A DNA stretch of 64,000 bases from Xanthostigma xanthostigma. Its lineage: Eukaryota > Arthropoda > Insecta > Raphidioptera > Raphidiidae. The notes under the pieces were generated by a model. That model saw only the letters and a list, made by a program, of their open reading frames with translations. It ran no database searches and was not told where the DNA came from. Both the position numbers and the translations under genes were made by a program. Below are positions 55,225 to 64,000 of the stretch, one piece after another; position 1 is the stretch's first letter; each line of letters begins with the position of its first letter. The stretch is from positions 45,436,192-45,500,191 of the forward strand of contig OY754464.1 in NCBI GenBank assembly GCA_963575645.1, written 5' to 3'.

Positions 55225-55412
55225 TATTTGTCGGGTCATTGATTTCTATGAACCAAAGTGTACTATAGGCACTAGTTGGCTAGAGTAGGCAACGCAAATT
55301 AATGAGGTACTAACTGAAAAAGGTGGTGGTAATCATTTTGCATTTGTGTGCGAAGAAATGCATGTATTGACATATTAAAAAACTGGCATTTTGTAATAAT
55401 TCTGCTACTTTA

Positions 55413-56010
55413 GGCCTGATTCACACTATAGTGCCGATCACGGTTCGCTCTCGGTCCAGTCTCGGTTCGGTAAAATCTTACTGTATTCACAGTATCATTC
55501 TGGGTTCGATCACGGTTCAATCTCGATTTGCAAGAAGTCTGATGTATTTCCTTTGCAATACATTTTACTTTATTTCATAAGTACAATTTTTCTAGTTGTC
55601 TGACAATGTCATTCGGTTTTTCAATTGAAAAATTAGCTGTTATAGCTATTTTTCTTGATGAAGATACGGCAAATAAGAAAAGAGTGAAACGAAAGACAAC
55701 GAAGAGAAGAATGTGGGTGCATCCAAGCTAATAAGCGAGGAAAACGGAAGGCGAATACTACACCCTGTACCGTCATTTAATAGACGAATACTGCATTTGA
55801 AACAAAAGCCTATTCATAAGTCAGGCAAAGTCCGATCACGCTCCAGCAAAATATTCTTCTAAACGGATCGGTGCCGGAGCATGATTGAATCCGAACTTGA
55901 GCGGTGCTCATAGTATGAATACGCTCATTGTTTCTTGTGTAAGAATCATTTACCAAACCGAGACTTGACTGAGAGCGAACCGTGACCGGCACTAGAGTGT
56001 GAATCGGGCC
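55413..56010 (+). mobile_element. PIF/Harbinger element, internally deleted
   Basis: Ends ggcctgattcacact and agtgtgaatcgggcc are flanked by TTA on both sides. TIRs of about 60 bp include cacggttcgctctcgg. TTA duplication and GG(C)CC ends are typical of Harbinger. A transposase fragment lies inside. Confidence 0.85.
55606..55800 (+). pseudogene. Harbinger transposase N-terminal fragment
   Basis: The plus strand reads MSFGFSIEKLAVIAIFLDED, then TKRRMWVHPS, two stops, then KTEGEYYTLYRHLIDE. The RxWVHP...GEYxTLxxxL series is characteristic of HARBI1-like proteins. The DDE region has been deleted. Confidence 0.75.
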
Positions 56011-56013
56011 TTA

Positions 56014-56576
56014 TTCTCTAAAATCGAACTTAAAAAAGTTATCAAGCCTTAGACTTATTGATTAAGAATTTAAGTAACCGTTTTTTTATGCATCAAAATG
56101 AATATTCTGGTTATAAAAAATGTATGTCGTCGAATTGTATAATCGAATTATAAATCTGATTTTTTTGTAGACGAGCCGCCGAAACAGGATTTGAATAGAA
56201 AATATAGGTTGCGTCATCCAAAGTGTCATAACAAACAGTTTACGGCGGAATATTACTCCTACATACATTGGAAGCAGAAGCCCGCAGTTTCGGTAGACTG
56301 CTTCCCTTATTGACAATGGCTGGCAATCATGATAATGCCAAGAAACGCTTTCATCAGATATTATAGAACTAATCTTTATTGTAATCCCTTATATCGACGG
56401 AGCAAACGGCTGTCTTGATGCAGTAGTTCTCAAACTTTGTCGCATCAAACAATACTAAAGTTAGTAGAGTATAAGATGGCCTTGTTCCATCTAACCAATC
56501 AGCGTAAGCCCAGGAATGAAGTCAGCATGCCGCCCGTTTGAATAAAGTACAAAGATTGCTGGTGATTATGTTTACG
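56014..56576. other. Unassigned DNA
   Basis: No gene. The frame 56086-56316 has no recognised domain. Confidence 0.4.
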
Positions 56577-57201
56577 TATATGTTATGGACTATATGATTA
56601 ATCAGGGTATTATGTATAATGCCCGGGCAATATGAATAATGACAAGTCAAATCGGGCCATGTAATAATCATTAAAACTTCATTATTTATCAGTGTCCGGT
56701 CATTATGAATATTGCTATGTGATTGTTGGGCAATTTGATAATTTAAGTACATTTGGCAAAACGTGGGGAACAGGGACAAATATGTGATACGCACAAGCCA
56801 ATCAGAGCACGCAACTCATCCCATGCTCACAACAGAGCGTATTTTACAATATTTTTTCGTTTTGAGGTCTCCCAAACCCAAAAAACATATTTTTAATTTA
56901 AAACTGATTATCTTAAAAAAAAAACTAATATTCGTTTTATATTTTGAATTTATTACTAAGTACTATTCGTACCTTCCTACCATATTTATTTTATAATAAT
57001 AATGTATGTCAACATTAAAATAATTTAATAAAAATATCTTTTTATTATTCTGCCCAATAGATGAAGGGCATTATTCATAATGCCCTGTCAATTTAATTAT
57101 TTGAATAGTTTTTATCACACTGGCCTCTCATATTAGGCATTTTTCAAGCTGCCCGGGCATTATGAATAATGCCCTATTTATCACTTGGTCCACAACATAT
57201 A
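56577..57201. mobile_element. Inverted-repeat element with GGGCATTAT motifs
   Basis: Ends tatatgttatggac and gtccacaacatata are inverted. The palindromic gggcattattcataatgccc and variants recur near both ends (56610-56640, 57065-57090, 57150-57175). No coding sequence. Confidence 0.6.
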
Positions 57202-57700
57202 TATTATTTTATTGTTAGGTGCTTACCACGGAGTTTTTTTTATAAACTTGGCAGAGGACAACAGTTAGAAAAAAATATTAAATAAAAAAATGTTAACTAA
57301 AAATAGATAAAAAAACTTTCAAGTTAAAACGCTTTTATTGTACAATCGATAATGTAGGTACTAAAAACTAAAAAATATTTATGAGTCACCACTGGGGGCT
57401 TTGATTAAACTAAAATAAAATCTAGGGGGGAAATAATATTTAGCTTTCGACTGTTTTCTTCGACCATAATGTAACTGTAAATGCCCCCGCGGTTTTATTT
57501 TAGTTTAATTAAAGCCCCCTGTGGTGATTCAATATTTTCTAGTTTTTAGTAAATATCGATTGTACAATAAAACCGTTTAAATTAAAAGTTTGTTTGCCTA
57601 TTTTTGTTTTTAAGTTTTTAGTGTGCTTTATTAAAAGTGCGATTTGCATTCGGATGAAGTCGGACCGGTCAGTTAGTTATTATAATATTGTATTGTCATC
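57202..57700 (+). repeat. Uninterrupted paralogue of the repeat hit by the LTR element
   Basis: Matches 14466-14837 plus 19688 onward in reverse. Inverted halves (gggggctttgattaaacta and tagtttaattaaagccccc) form a long hairpin (about 57390-57525). Where the other copy has the LTR element, this one reads ctagtttttagtaaatatcg, without insertion. Confidence 0.7.
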
Positions 57701-58082
57701 GGAACTACATACGCATGCAAAATTTCAACTCAATCGGATAACGGGAAGTATTTGAAAGAGAAATAAGAAAAGAAAATAAATAAACAAACATATAAATAAA
57801 TAAAAGCGTTTAACAAATATGTATACGGACTACGGAGTCTAGCTAAATAAAACCGTTTAAATATAGGAACATTTTTTTTTATTACAAGGTTCTAATATTA
57901 TCTGTGTAAATTATAAACAAGAAATGTTAGATATTAATCAACTACTTTTTTTATTTTTTATATATTTTTCCACCTTCTGTTTCAGACTTGCTTATGTTTA
58001 ACAGATATTGCCCACAATCATCTGACGATTCTATTACTACTAGTACAATTAAAATTGCAATTTAATCTGTATTTGTGTGTTC
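57701..58082. other. Dispersed-repeat remnants and AT-rich DNA
   Basis: 57690-57740 shares ggaactacatacgcatgc with 46390-46415. No gene. Confidence 0.4.
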
Positions 58083-58086
58083 TTAA

Positions 58087-58505
58087 GAGTATTCGTCCCT
58101 GCAAATACCCCCTGCACCCTTCATCTCAAATCTTTTCCCCTCGCCTAAAAACGGTTCGCGCTCTCCCGACGCTATTTTTAAAGCTAGAGGGTTCTGGTAA
58201 ACGCCAAATGAAAGACAAAGAATCAGACTACAGATCCTTCAGGCGAATTTTTTGAAAAAAAATTCCTGAAAAAACTCACAACCTTTTGAAAAAAACAATA
58301 AGTTTCGTAATATTTCACAGGTAGGCGAAACTGTTTTTCAAAAAATTCGCCTTAGGATCTGTATTCTGATTCTTTGTCTTTCATTTTGCGTTTACCAGAA
58401 CCCTCTAGCTTTAAAAATAGCGTCGGGAGAGCGCGAACCGTTTTTAGGCGAGGGGAAAAGATTTGAGATGAAGGGTGCAGAGGGTATTTGCAGGGACGAA
58501 TACTC
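58087..58505. mobile_element. Foldback element with TTAA duplication
   Basis: Ends gagtattcgtccctgcaaat and complement are flanked by TTAA (58083-58086 and 58506-58509). Arms of about 170 bp show few differences. No transposase. The 58055-58255 frame is an arm shadow. Confidence 0.8.
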
Positions 58506-58509
58506 TTAA

Positions 58510-59215
58510 CATAGACATACAATATCTCTGGTTCTTAACGAAATTTCGACTTAAATGCACAGTACCGTATGGGCTGTATGTAATTCGCTGTGTGGCGCTA
58601 ACTGGCGGTTCGATTTGAAAATATTTGCAGTTTCATTTTATACAACGTAATATAATTATAAAAATATGAATTATTTTTCCAGTGAATTGTTACTGATTAG
58701 TTAGTGTTCGTTAATTAATTAATACAGAATCCTCGACGCATTTGTACGGTTTCTATAATAAAATTATAAAATATGCAGAAATTGAACAGCACTGATTCGA
58801 ATCTTAGCATTATCACGAAAGCAGCATTGTCGTGTCGCTATTCAGCCCACCACAATGAGGTAGGATTCGATGGATAATGCGCAAGTCTCAGAAGCATTAA
58901 CAGAATTGCCAACATTTAAGTGTTGAAAGACTAGAGCGTATAAATTCGTTCAATGCTATTTTTCTCTAAGTATATTAAAGCTGTTAAATTCAATTTTTCT
59001 GTAATTTCCTTTTATGAACAGAAACGATCGACAATTCGGAGTAAGAAAACTCAAAGAATGCGCGGAAAAAGACACACAACCTATTCTACGAACTTGCGAT
59101 TTCATAAAACTTTTTTTGAAACGTACATTATAATGAGATAATAGGGTTGTCATTCGTGAAATGCCAAAGGTTAATAATTGAACATACCATATTAAAATAT
59201 TTGAAAGATAATTAT
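58510..59215. other. Unassigned DNA
   Basis: Opposite-strand frames near 58953-59153 show no domain. Confidence 0.4.
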
Positions 59216-59219
59216 ATAT

Positions 59220-59864
59220 TGTAACAAAACTGTTCTAGTTCGTGGTGGAAATTATTTATTTACAATAATAAACGTTTAACAAAGTCATTAAACACACAAA
59301 CGAAAGTACTTCTTTAACTTAACAGAAACAAAACTAATAAATTCTGACTAATAAAATAAAAGACTAAGTAACAGAGAATATAGAGTCACTAAATTATGTA
59401 CACAAAAATTTACAACACACAAACACAACAAAGTTTACACTTACACTTATTCACACTAGTCAATAACTATATTCACACGATTATTTACAAAAAGTTATTT
59501 ATATAAAACCAGATTTATATCATTGCACTTAATGGTTTACACAGCTCATTTATCTTCTATCTCAGCAGTTGCTTCAGTCTTGCTGTACCGACTGAACAAT
59601 TTATTTCACATTTGTCTGTAATTCACTGTACGTACGCTGCAGCTAACCAACTAACCGACTGACTTGCTAACCACTCCGCTCGCATTTTATAGCTTCGTCC
59701 CCCGCCTGGTAGAATTTTCTAGAAGCACCGAGATCCATCCTTTACATGTATCGCCTTCTTCAGGAAACTTTATGAAGGTCGGGTTTTGACTACCTGCTCC
59801 CATGGTTGTTGTTGCGAGAATATTCCACAGAAAGCATAGTCGTCCCAACAGGGAGCGCGCAACA
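59220..59864 (-). repeat. Solo LTR, copy 2 of the second LTR family
   Basis: 645 bp with TG...CA ends on the minus strand (tgttgcgcgctccc ... ttttgttaca), flanked by ATAT on both sides (59216-59219 and 59865-59868). TATA box gctataaaatgcgag at about 59694-59676 (minus). No internal region. Confidence 0.85.
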
Positions 59865-59872
59865 ATATTCTT

Positions 59873-59950
59873 CAATAAATAAAAATATCGATCAATTTTT
59901 CAGACAATTATGTTAATTGAAAAATTGGTCGATAATTTTATTTATTAAAG
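59873..59950. repeat. Short palindromic element
   Basis: aataaataaaaatatcgatcaa and its near complement surround a short centre. The block ttggtcgataa(t/c)tttattta also occurs near 46229-46250. Confidence 0.55.
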
Positions 59951-60010
59951 AGTTCTAATCAGACGTTAATCAAATTTTTGGATATTTATATTTTTTTTAA
60001 TATTATTTTA

Positions 60011-60384
60011 CACCACAAGGGCAGAAAGTTTAAGGCTCTCTAACTTTCGGCCCTTGTGGTGTATACTATTTTTCTTTATACGTCGGCCGAAAGTACGTAC
60101 TTCCGGCATCAATTTTAAGGCAGAAAGTCTAGCGTGCGTGTAATCCCACCAATGGATAAATGTTAGACTTTTTGCCATAAAATTAACGCCGAAAATACGT
60201 ACTTTCGATCGAGGTGTAAAGAAATACCTATATTTATGCTACAAGTGGGGAAAGTGACGAATTATGGCATGGGGTATTTACAGAACTCTCCTCTGGTTGT
60301 GCTGTATCACAGGAGAACGAGTGTGATACAGCACAACTAGAGGTGAGTTCTATAAATACCCCATGCCATAATTCATCACTTTCC
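60011..60384. repeat. Series of three hairpins
   Basis: Hairpin 1 at 60011-60063 (caccacaagggc...gcccttgtggtg). Hairpin 2 at about 60086-60215 (cgaaagtacgtac/gtacgtactttcg type). Hairpin 3 at 60247-60384 with arms of about 60 bp (gaattatggcatggggta). They may be parts of one decayed foldback element. Confidence 0.6.
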
Positions 60385-60720
60385 CGACGTGTAGCTAACA
60401 ATAGTTTTTTTTTTTGCTATCCTTGCTTTGAAAGTTTACTTTTAGCCATTTATTTTCGCAAAAAAATCCATAATATAATCAGTAAATTTTTTATTAATTT
60501 TATCAAATAACTAGCTGCTAGCCGCGACTTCATTTGCGTAGAATTTAACAAAAATTGTTTGTTCAGTTCGCAGTTTACGAAAAGACTTCCCTATTTTTTT
60601 TTTACATAAACAGGAAAAAGTGATGAAAACTGAAAATTCACTCTAGGAATTTTTAAAATTGCTCAATTACAAAGTTACGTTTTTATTTATTTGTATTAAT
60701 TGAACTAATAGTTAAAGATA
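60385..60720. other. AT-rich DNA with partial inverted match
   Basis: 60428-60450 (ttgctttgaaagtttactttt) is inverted near 62067-62095, so the 60721 foldback may sit in an older inverted repeat. A Helitron-like CTAG terminus is at about 60511-60522. Confidence 0.4.
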
Positions 60721-61875
60721 CGGTGACAGAAATGGTCAAGGAGCATTTGGTGGCCGAAATGCTCTCTTTGGTGTAGTTTGAGTGCTCCTCTACAAATCTG
60801 CTTAGTGGAGTAGGGGTCTAGCGCGTCGCGATACGACATTGGAGCAATTAAAAAAAAAAAAACAGCAAAATTCAAAATGCCTCTACCAAATGGCCGAAAA
60901 TGACTAAAATTGCAGAAAAAATATTTTCTGCCAATTTACTCCCTGCAGAGACTCAGTATAATAAATAAATAAAAAAAAATTTAAAAAAAGCTTGGTGAGT
61001 GAAACCGAGCTCAAACGGTTCGTCTTTTTGTAGAGAATCCCGAGGTACAGTTTTCTGCCAAAATCGACCTTGCAAAAACGCGTCATGTTCGCAGAAAGTT
61101 TAACATAGTGTAGCAAGTTTTGTTACATTATCTCTCTCTCTCTCTCTCTTTTTTGTAATATTGTCAAAATTAGTTTTCCTTAGCTGCGCTGGAAAAATGA
61201 ATGTTGTTATTTTGGAAAAATTAATTGATTAATTATAGAAAACATCATTTTACGAATTATTATAATTCAATTAAAGCGTTTTAATTTTTTTATGTAAGAA
61301 CTCAATAGTGATTACAATAGTACGCAGGTAAAGCATTAATGACAAATACATTAAATTGGCAGGTAATATTTTTTTCAAACTTTTTGGGAACTAATAGAGA
61401 GCCTGCTAAGAATTTCCGCCACCGAGCGAAGACTTTTCAAATTTTTGCCTGTACAAATTTTGAAGAATCATCGAAAGGAACTGAGGTCACTTGGAGCACG
61501 AAAATTTTTTCTCGTATTCCGGACTCCAGGATACCTAATCAAGCATTCCGTCGTCAAGTTTCAACTTCAAATTCAATTTTTTTTTACTTTTTTGACGTTT
61601 TTTTCGATTTTTGAAAAGATTTTGAAAGTCTCTGCAAGGAGTAAATTGGTAGAAAATATTTTTCTGGAATTGGAAGGTACCCTCCGATGCCTTTTAGTCA
61701 TTTTCTGACATTTAGTGGAGGAATTTTGAATTTTGCAGTTTTTTTTAAGTGCCCCAGCGTCGTATCGCAACGCGCTAGACCCCTACTTCACTAAGCGGAT
61801 TTGTAGAGGGGGACTCAGACTACACAAAAGAGAGCATTTCTGCCACCAAGTGCTCCTTGACCATTTTTGTCACCG
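60721..61875. mobile_element. Foldback element (about 1.15 kb)
   Basis: Ends cggtgacagaaatggtcaag and its near complement. Arms extend to about 60950 and 61630 at moderate identity (shared: tagacccctac/gtaggggtcta, aatttactcc/ggagtaaatt). A (CT)n run lies at 61132-61151. Frames at 60904-61116 and 61339-61770 have no domain. Confidence 0.6.
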
Positions 61876-62174
61876 TCCCTCTAGCTCTATAACGTCTGTA
61901 TAATTCATTAAAAAAACTATCGAAATATATGGATTTTGTAATCCGGGACCGTTACTATATATACAGACCACTACATCTCTGACTAATATTTCATTACTAC
62001 ACCCTGTGCGAAAATATAAAGTATACAGATATTGGTCAACTAGTCCACGCTACGCATCGACGTAAAAGTGAACTTTCAAAGCAAGGATTGCATAAAATAT
62101 TTTTTAGTTGATTTTTTAAAAACTGTTTTAGTTTTTTGTAATTTTTTTTCAATCGTTTTTTATTTTTATAAATA
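61876..62174. other. Unassigned spacer
   Basis: Contains the 62067-62095 block noted above. No gene. Confidence 0.4.
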
Positions 62175-62966
62175 CTAGTGTACCCGTGCAAAACCTTTCG
62201 CATGTATTTTCATATTGTTTTCAAAAATCGATATTATGTTACAGACCTACGACAATAATTTTATTCATTAGTTTCCATTTACAGTTATTTTTCTTTTGAT
62301 TTAGCTTGATCCATCAAGTTGTCTCTATATTTAATTGGTTATAAATTTTAAAAAAATGTATGAGATCTGTTCATCGTTGTCATGGTTACCCCGCAAGAGC
62401 TGTCACAATTCATTTTTAGAAAATCTAACCTCATTTGATACATTTACGATTTTCACTATTTTTTTCTGATCTGAGACCAAATTTTAGACTTGGTACAGTC
62501 CATGTAATATTTAAAAACTCTATTTTGGCATTAAATTAACATAAACTTACATGTTCTTAAACTATTTGGAAAATAAAATAAAATTTATTTGTGTATTAAT
62601 ATTTGGAATATTTGCGCTAAAAAACGAACTAAAAATATACACTTCAATTGTCAAAGTCGACTTGTCAAACTGTTTGTAAAATCTCCGACATACGTAGGTA
62701 CATATTTGCATTTCTCTCACACTCATGTCTCGTGAACATCGAAGGATTTTCTCTCTTTACGTTCCTCTTCACCCCGCTACCCCCTCGTCATTTTTACTAT
62801 TATCGCTTGAAATCACCCCTTTTAAAGAAATTTCACAAAAAAAAAAATAGCGATAATATATCTGTGTGCTAAAAGCTTCAGTTTAAAAAAAATTGTGTCA
62901 ATCGGTTTAGTAGGGATGGCTGGCGGATTGTCTAGAGATTTAGGGCTTGCGTTTTAAATATATAGA
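62175..62966 (-). mobile_element. Helitron-like element, non-autonomous
   Basis: On the minus strand it starts TCTATATATTTAAAACGC after A and ends CTAG before T. The 5' part (gcaagccctaaatctctag) resembles common insect Helitron-like 5' ends. The 3' hairpin is weak. No Rep/helicase. Confidence 0.6.
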
Positions 62967-63452
62967 TTCTTTCCATAATTTAGGGTTCCGTAGCCAAACG
63001 GAATTCATAATTTCGTCAATGATGCATTTCTAGGTGAGGGTTTGATATTTGTCAAGCAACGATTGTGATCCGTATAATTAATAGTCCATACTTTATACGA
63101 ATACTGCGGAACCTTATCATGTATGTGTCCAACACGCGCATGGCAGGATTTTTTAACTTCAATTTAGTTGCAATGTTCTACTGGAGGAATTATGATGAAT
63201 TAAGATACGCGGGTAATTTTGTGAGCATAGGAGTGTGTCCCTCAGGGGAAACAATCGAATGTAGTTTGCATTTCAATGTTTTTTAGAAATTAGCGCTTCC
63301 AGGAACCTAAGCTCGTACCAGTCGTTGTGTGTATGTCGACTGGCAGATTCTCTTATACACACAGAGACGTTGACGAACTCAGCTGTTGAGAGTCTATAAT
63401 GTACAATCTGTGATAGGAGAAGACTATAGAGTATAGACTATAACCTTGATAT
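62967..63452. other. Unassigned DNA
   Basis: No gene. The frame 63065-63286 has no recognised domain. A short inverted motif is near 63320-63370. Confidence 0.4.
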
Positions 63453-64000
63453 TGTTTCGCGCCCCTGTTGGGACGACTATGGGCTCCATAGAATGTTCCA
63501 GACCACGACAACAACAACAATAGAAATCAGGTAAAAACCCTACCTTCTTAGAATTGCCTTGAAAATGAAATGCATGTAAAGAGATGTTGAGATGCTTCTA
63601 GAACCTTCGATAGGCGGGGGACTAAGCTATAAAATGCGAGCGGAGTGGTTAGTCAGTCAGTTGGTTACAGTAGTAAACAAACAACTGTATAATATAAACA
63701 GTTCAGTCGGTACAGCAAGGCCGAAGTAACGGCTAAGATAGAAGATAAATAAGCTGTGTAAACCATTGAGTGCAATTATATAAATCTGGTTCTACATAAA
63801 TAGCTTCTATGTTGTAAATAATTGTGTGAATATGGTTAATAGACAAGTGCGAATAAGTGTACTAGATAAACTTCGGTGTATTTGTGTGTTGTAAATATTT
63901 TGTGTACATAGGTAATTAGGACTTTATATTCTTCTGTTACTTAGTTTTCTATTTTATTATTTAGAACTGCCGTTATTTTGATTCTGTTAACGTTATTATT
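63453..64000 (+). repeat. LTR of the second family, cut by the window edge
   Basis: Begins tgtttcgcgcccctgttggg and follows the reverse complement of 59220-59864 closely, with TATA box tataaaatgcgag (63628). It runs off the right edge after 548 bp. It may be a solo LTR or the 5' LTR of a full element outside the window. Confidence 0.75.

Noticed and set aside
59687-59875. A 62-codon frame at 59687
   Set aside because: It lies within the solo LTR and shows no conserved features.

Overview
The window looks like AT-rich insect nuclear DNA, possibly from a sap-feeding hemipteran. The species is not established. The evidence is the low GC (judged by eye, not computed), the absence of any recognisable host exon, and a dense mixture of insect-type repeats: tRNA-derived SINEs, jockey-like and Dong/R4-like LINE ends, Penelope-like elements, Gypsy LTRs, Helitrons, hAT and PIF/Harbinger relics, and many long foldback elements. 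I found no intact host gene. Nearly every long reading frame is either transposon coding sequence or a shadow of an inverted repeat.

Layout. 0-14.5 kb: foldback and MITE-like elements (312, 2240, 4022, 5319, 7176), a perfect 71-bp-arm palindrome (6387), a LINE 3' end (8790), and a tRNA-like SINE split by a TTAA-flanked element (12.5-13.2 kb). 14.8-19.7 kb: a very young Gypsy-type LTR element with 1141-bp LTRs, a tRNA-Lys primer site, Gag and protease, but no reverse transcriptase, RNase H or integrase. 20.2-23.1 kb: a Helitron carrying a tRNA-Lys-like segment, a SINE whose ATT tail is split by a Dong-like LINE, and a solo LTR. 23.7-27.1 kb: two foldbacks and a Helitron. 27.5-33.4 kb: a four-level nest of elements. 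34-44.4 kb: hAT elements, a Helitron, a satellite-bearing repeat, a 141-bp-arm palindrome, a Penelope-like end, MITEs and a LINE end. 45-51 kb: a Penelope-like element with RT and GIY-YIG relics, and a long-TIR element carrying the relic of a PIN-like/CXC protein. 51.9-64 kb: two Harbinger relics, a second satellite-bearing repeat, a hAT element, foldbacks, a solo LTR, a Helitron, and the start of another LTR at the right edge.

How the parts relate. The main story is insertion into insertion. The LTR element sits in a repeat whose uninterrupted paralogue lies at 57.3 kb. The Dong-like LINE sits in a SINE tail. The inner 29.4 kb foldback sits in a sister copy, which sits in the target duplication of a hAT element, which sits in a MITE. 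Several long foldbacks (2240, 28230, 29421, 48794) share 5'-TAG...CTA-3' ends and TAA/TTA target duplications. Only the 48794 copy carries protein-coding relics, so it is the best candidate for an uncharacterised transposon system here.

Limits: all alignments were made by eye, family names come from recognised motifs, and no database or folding program was used.
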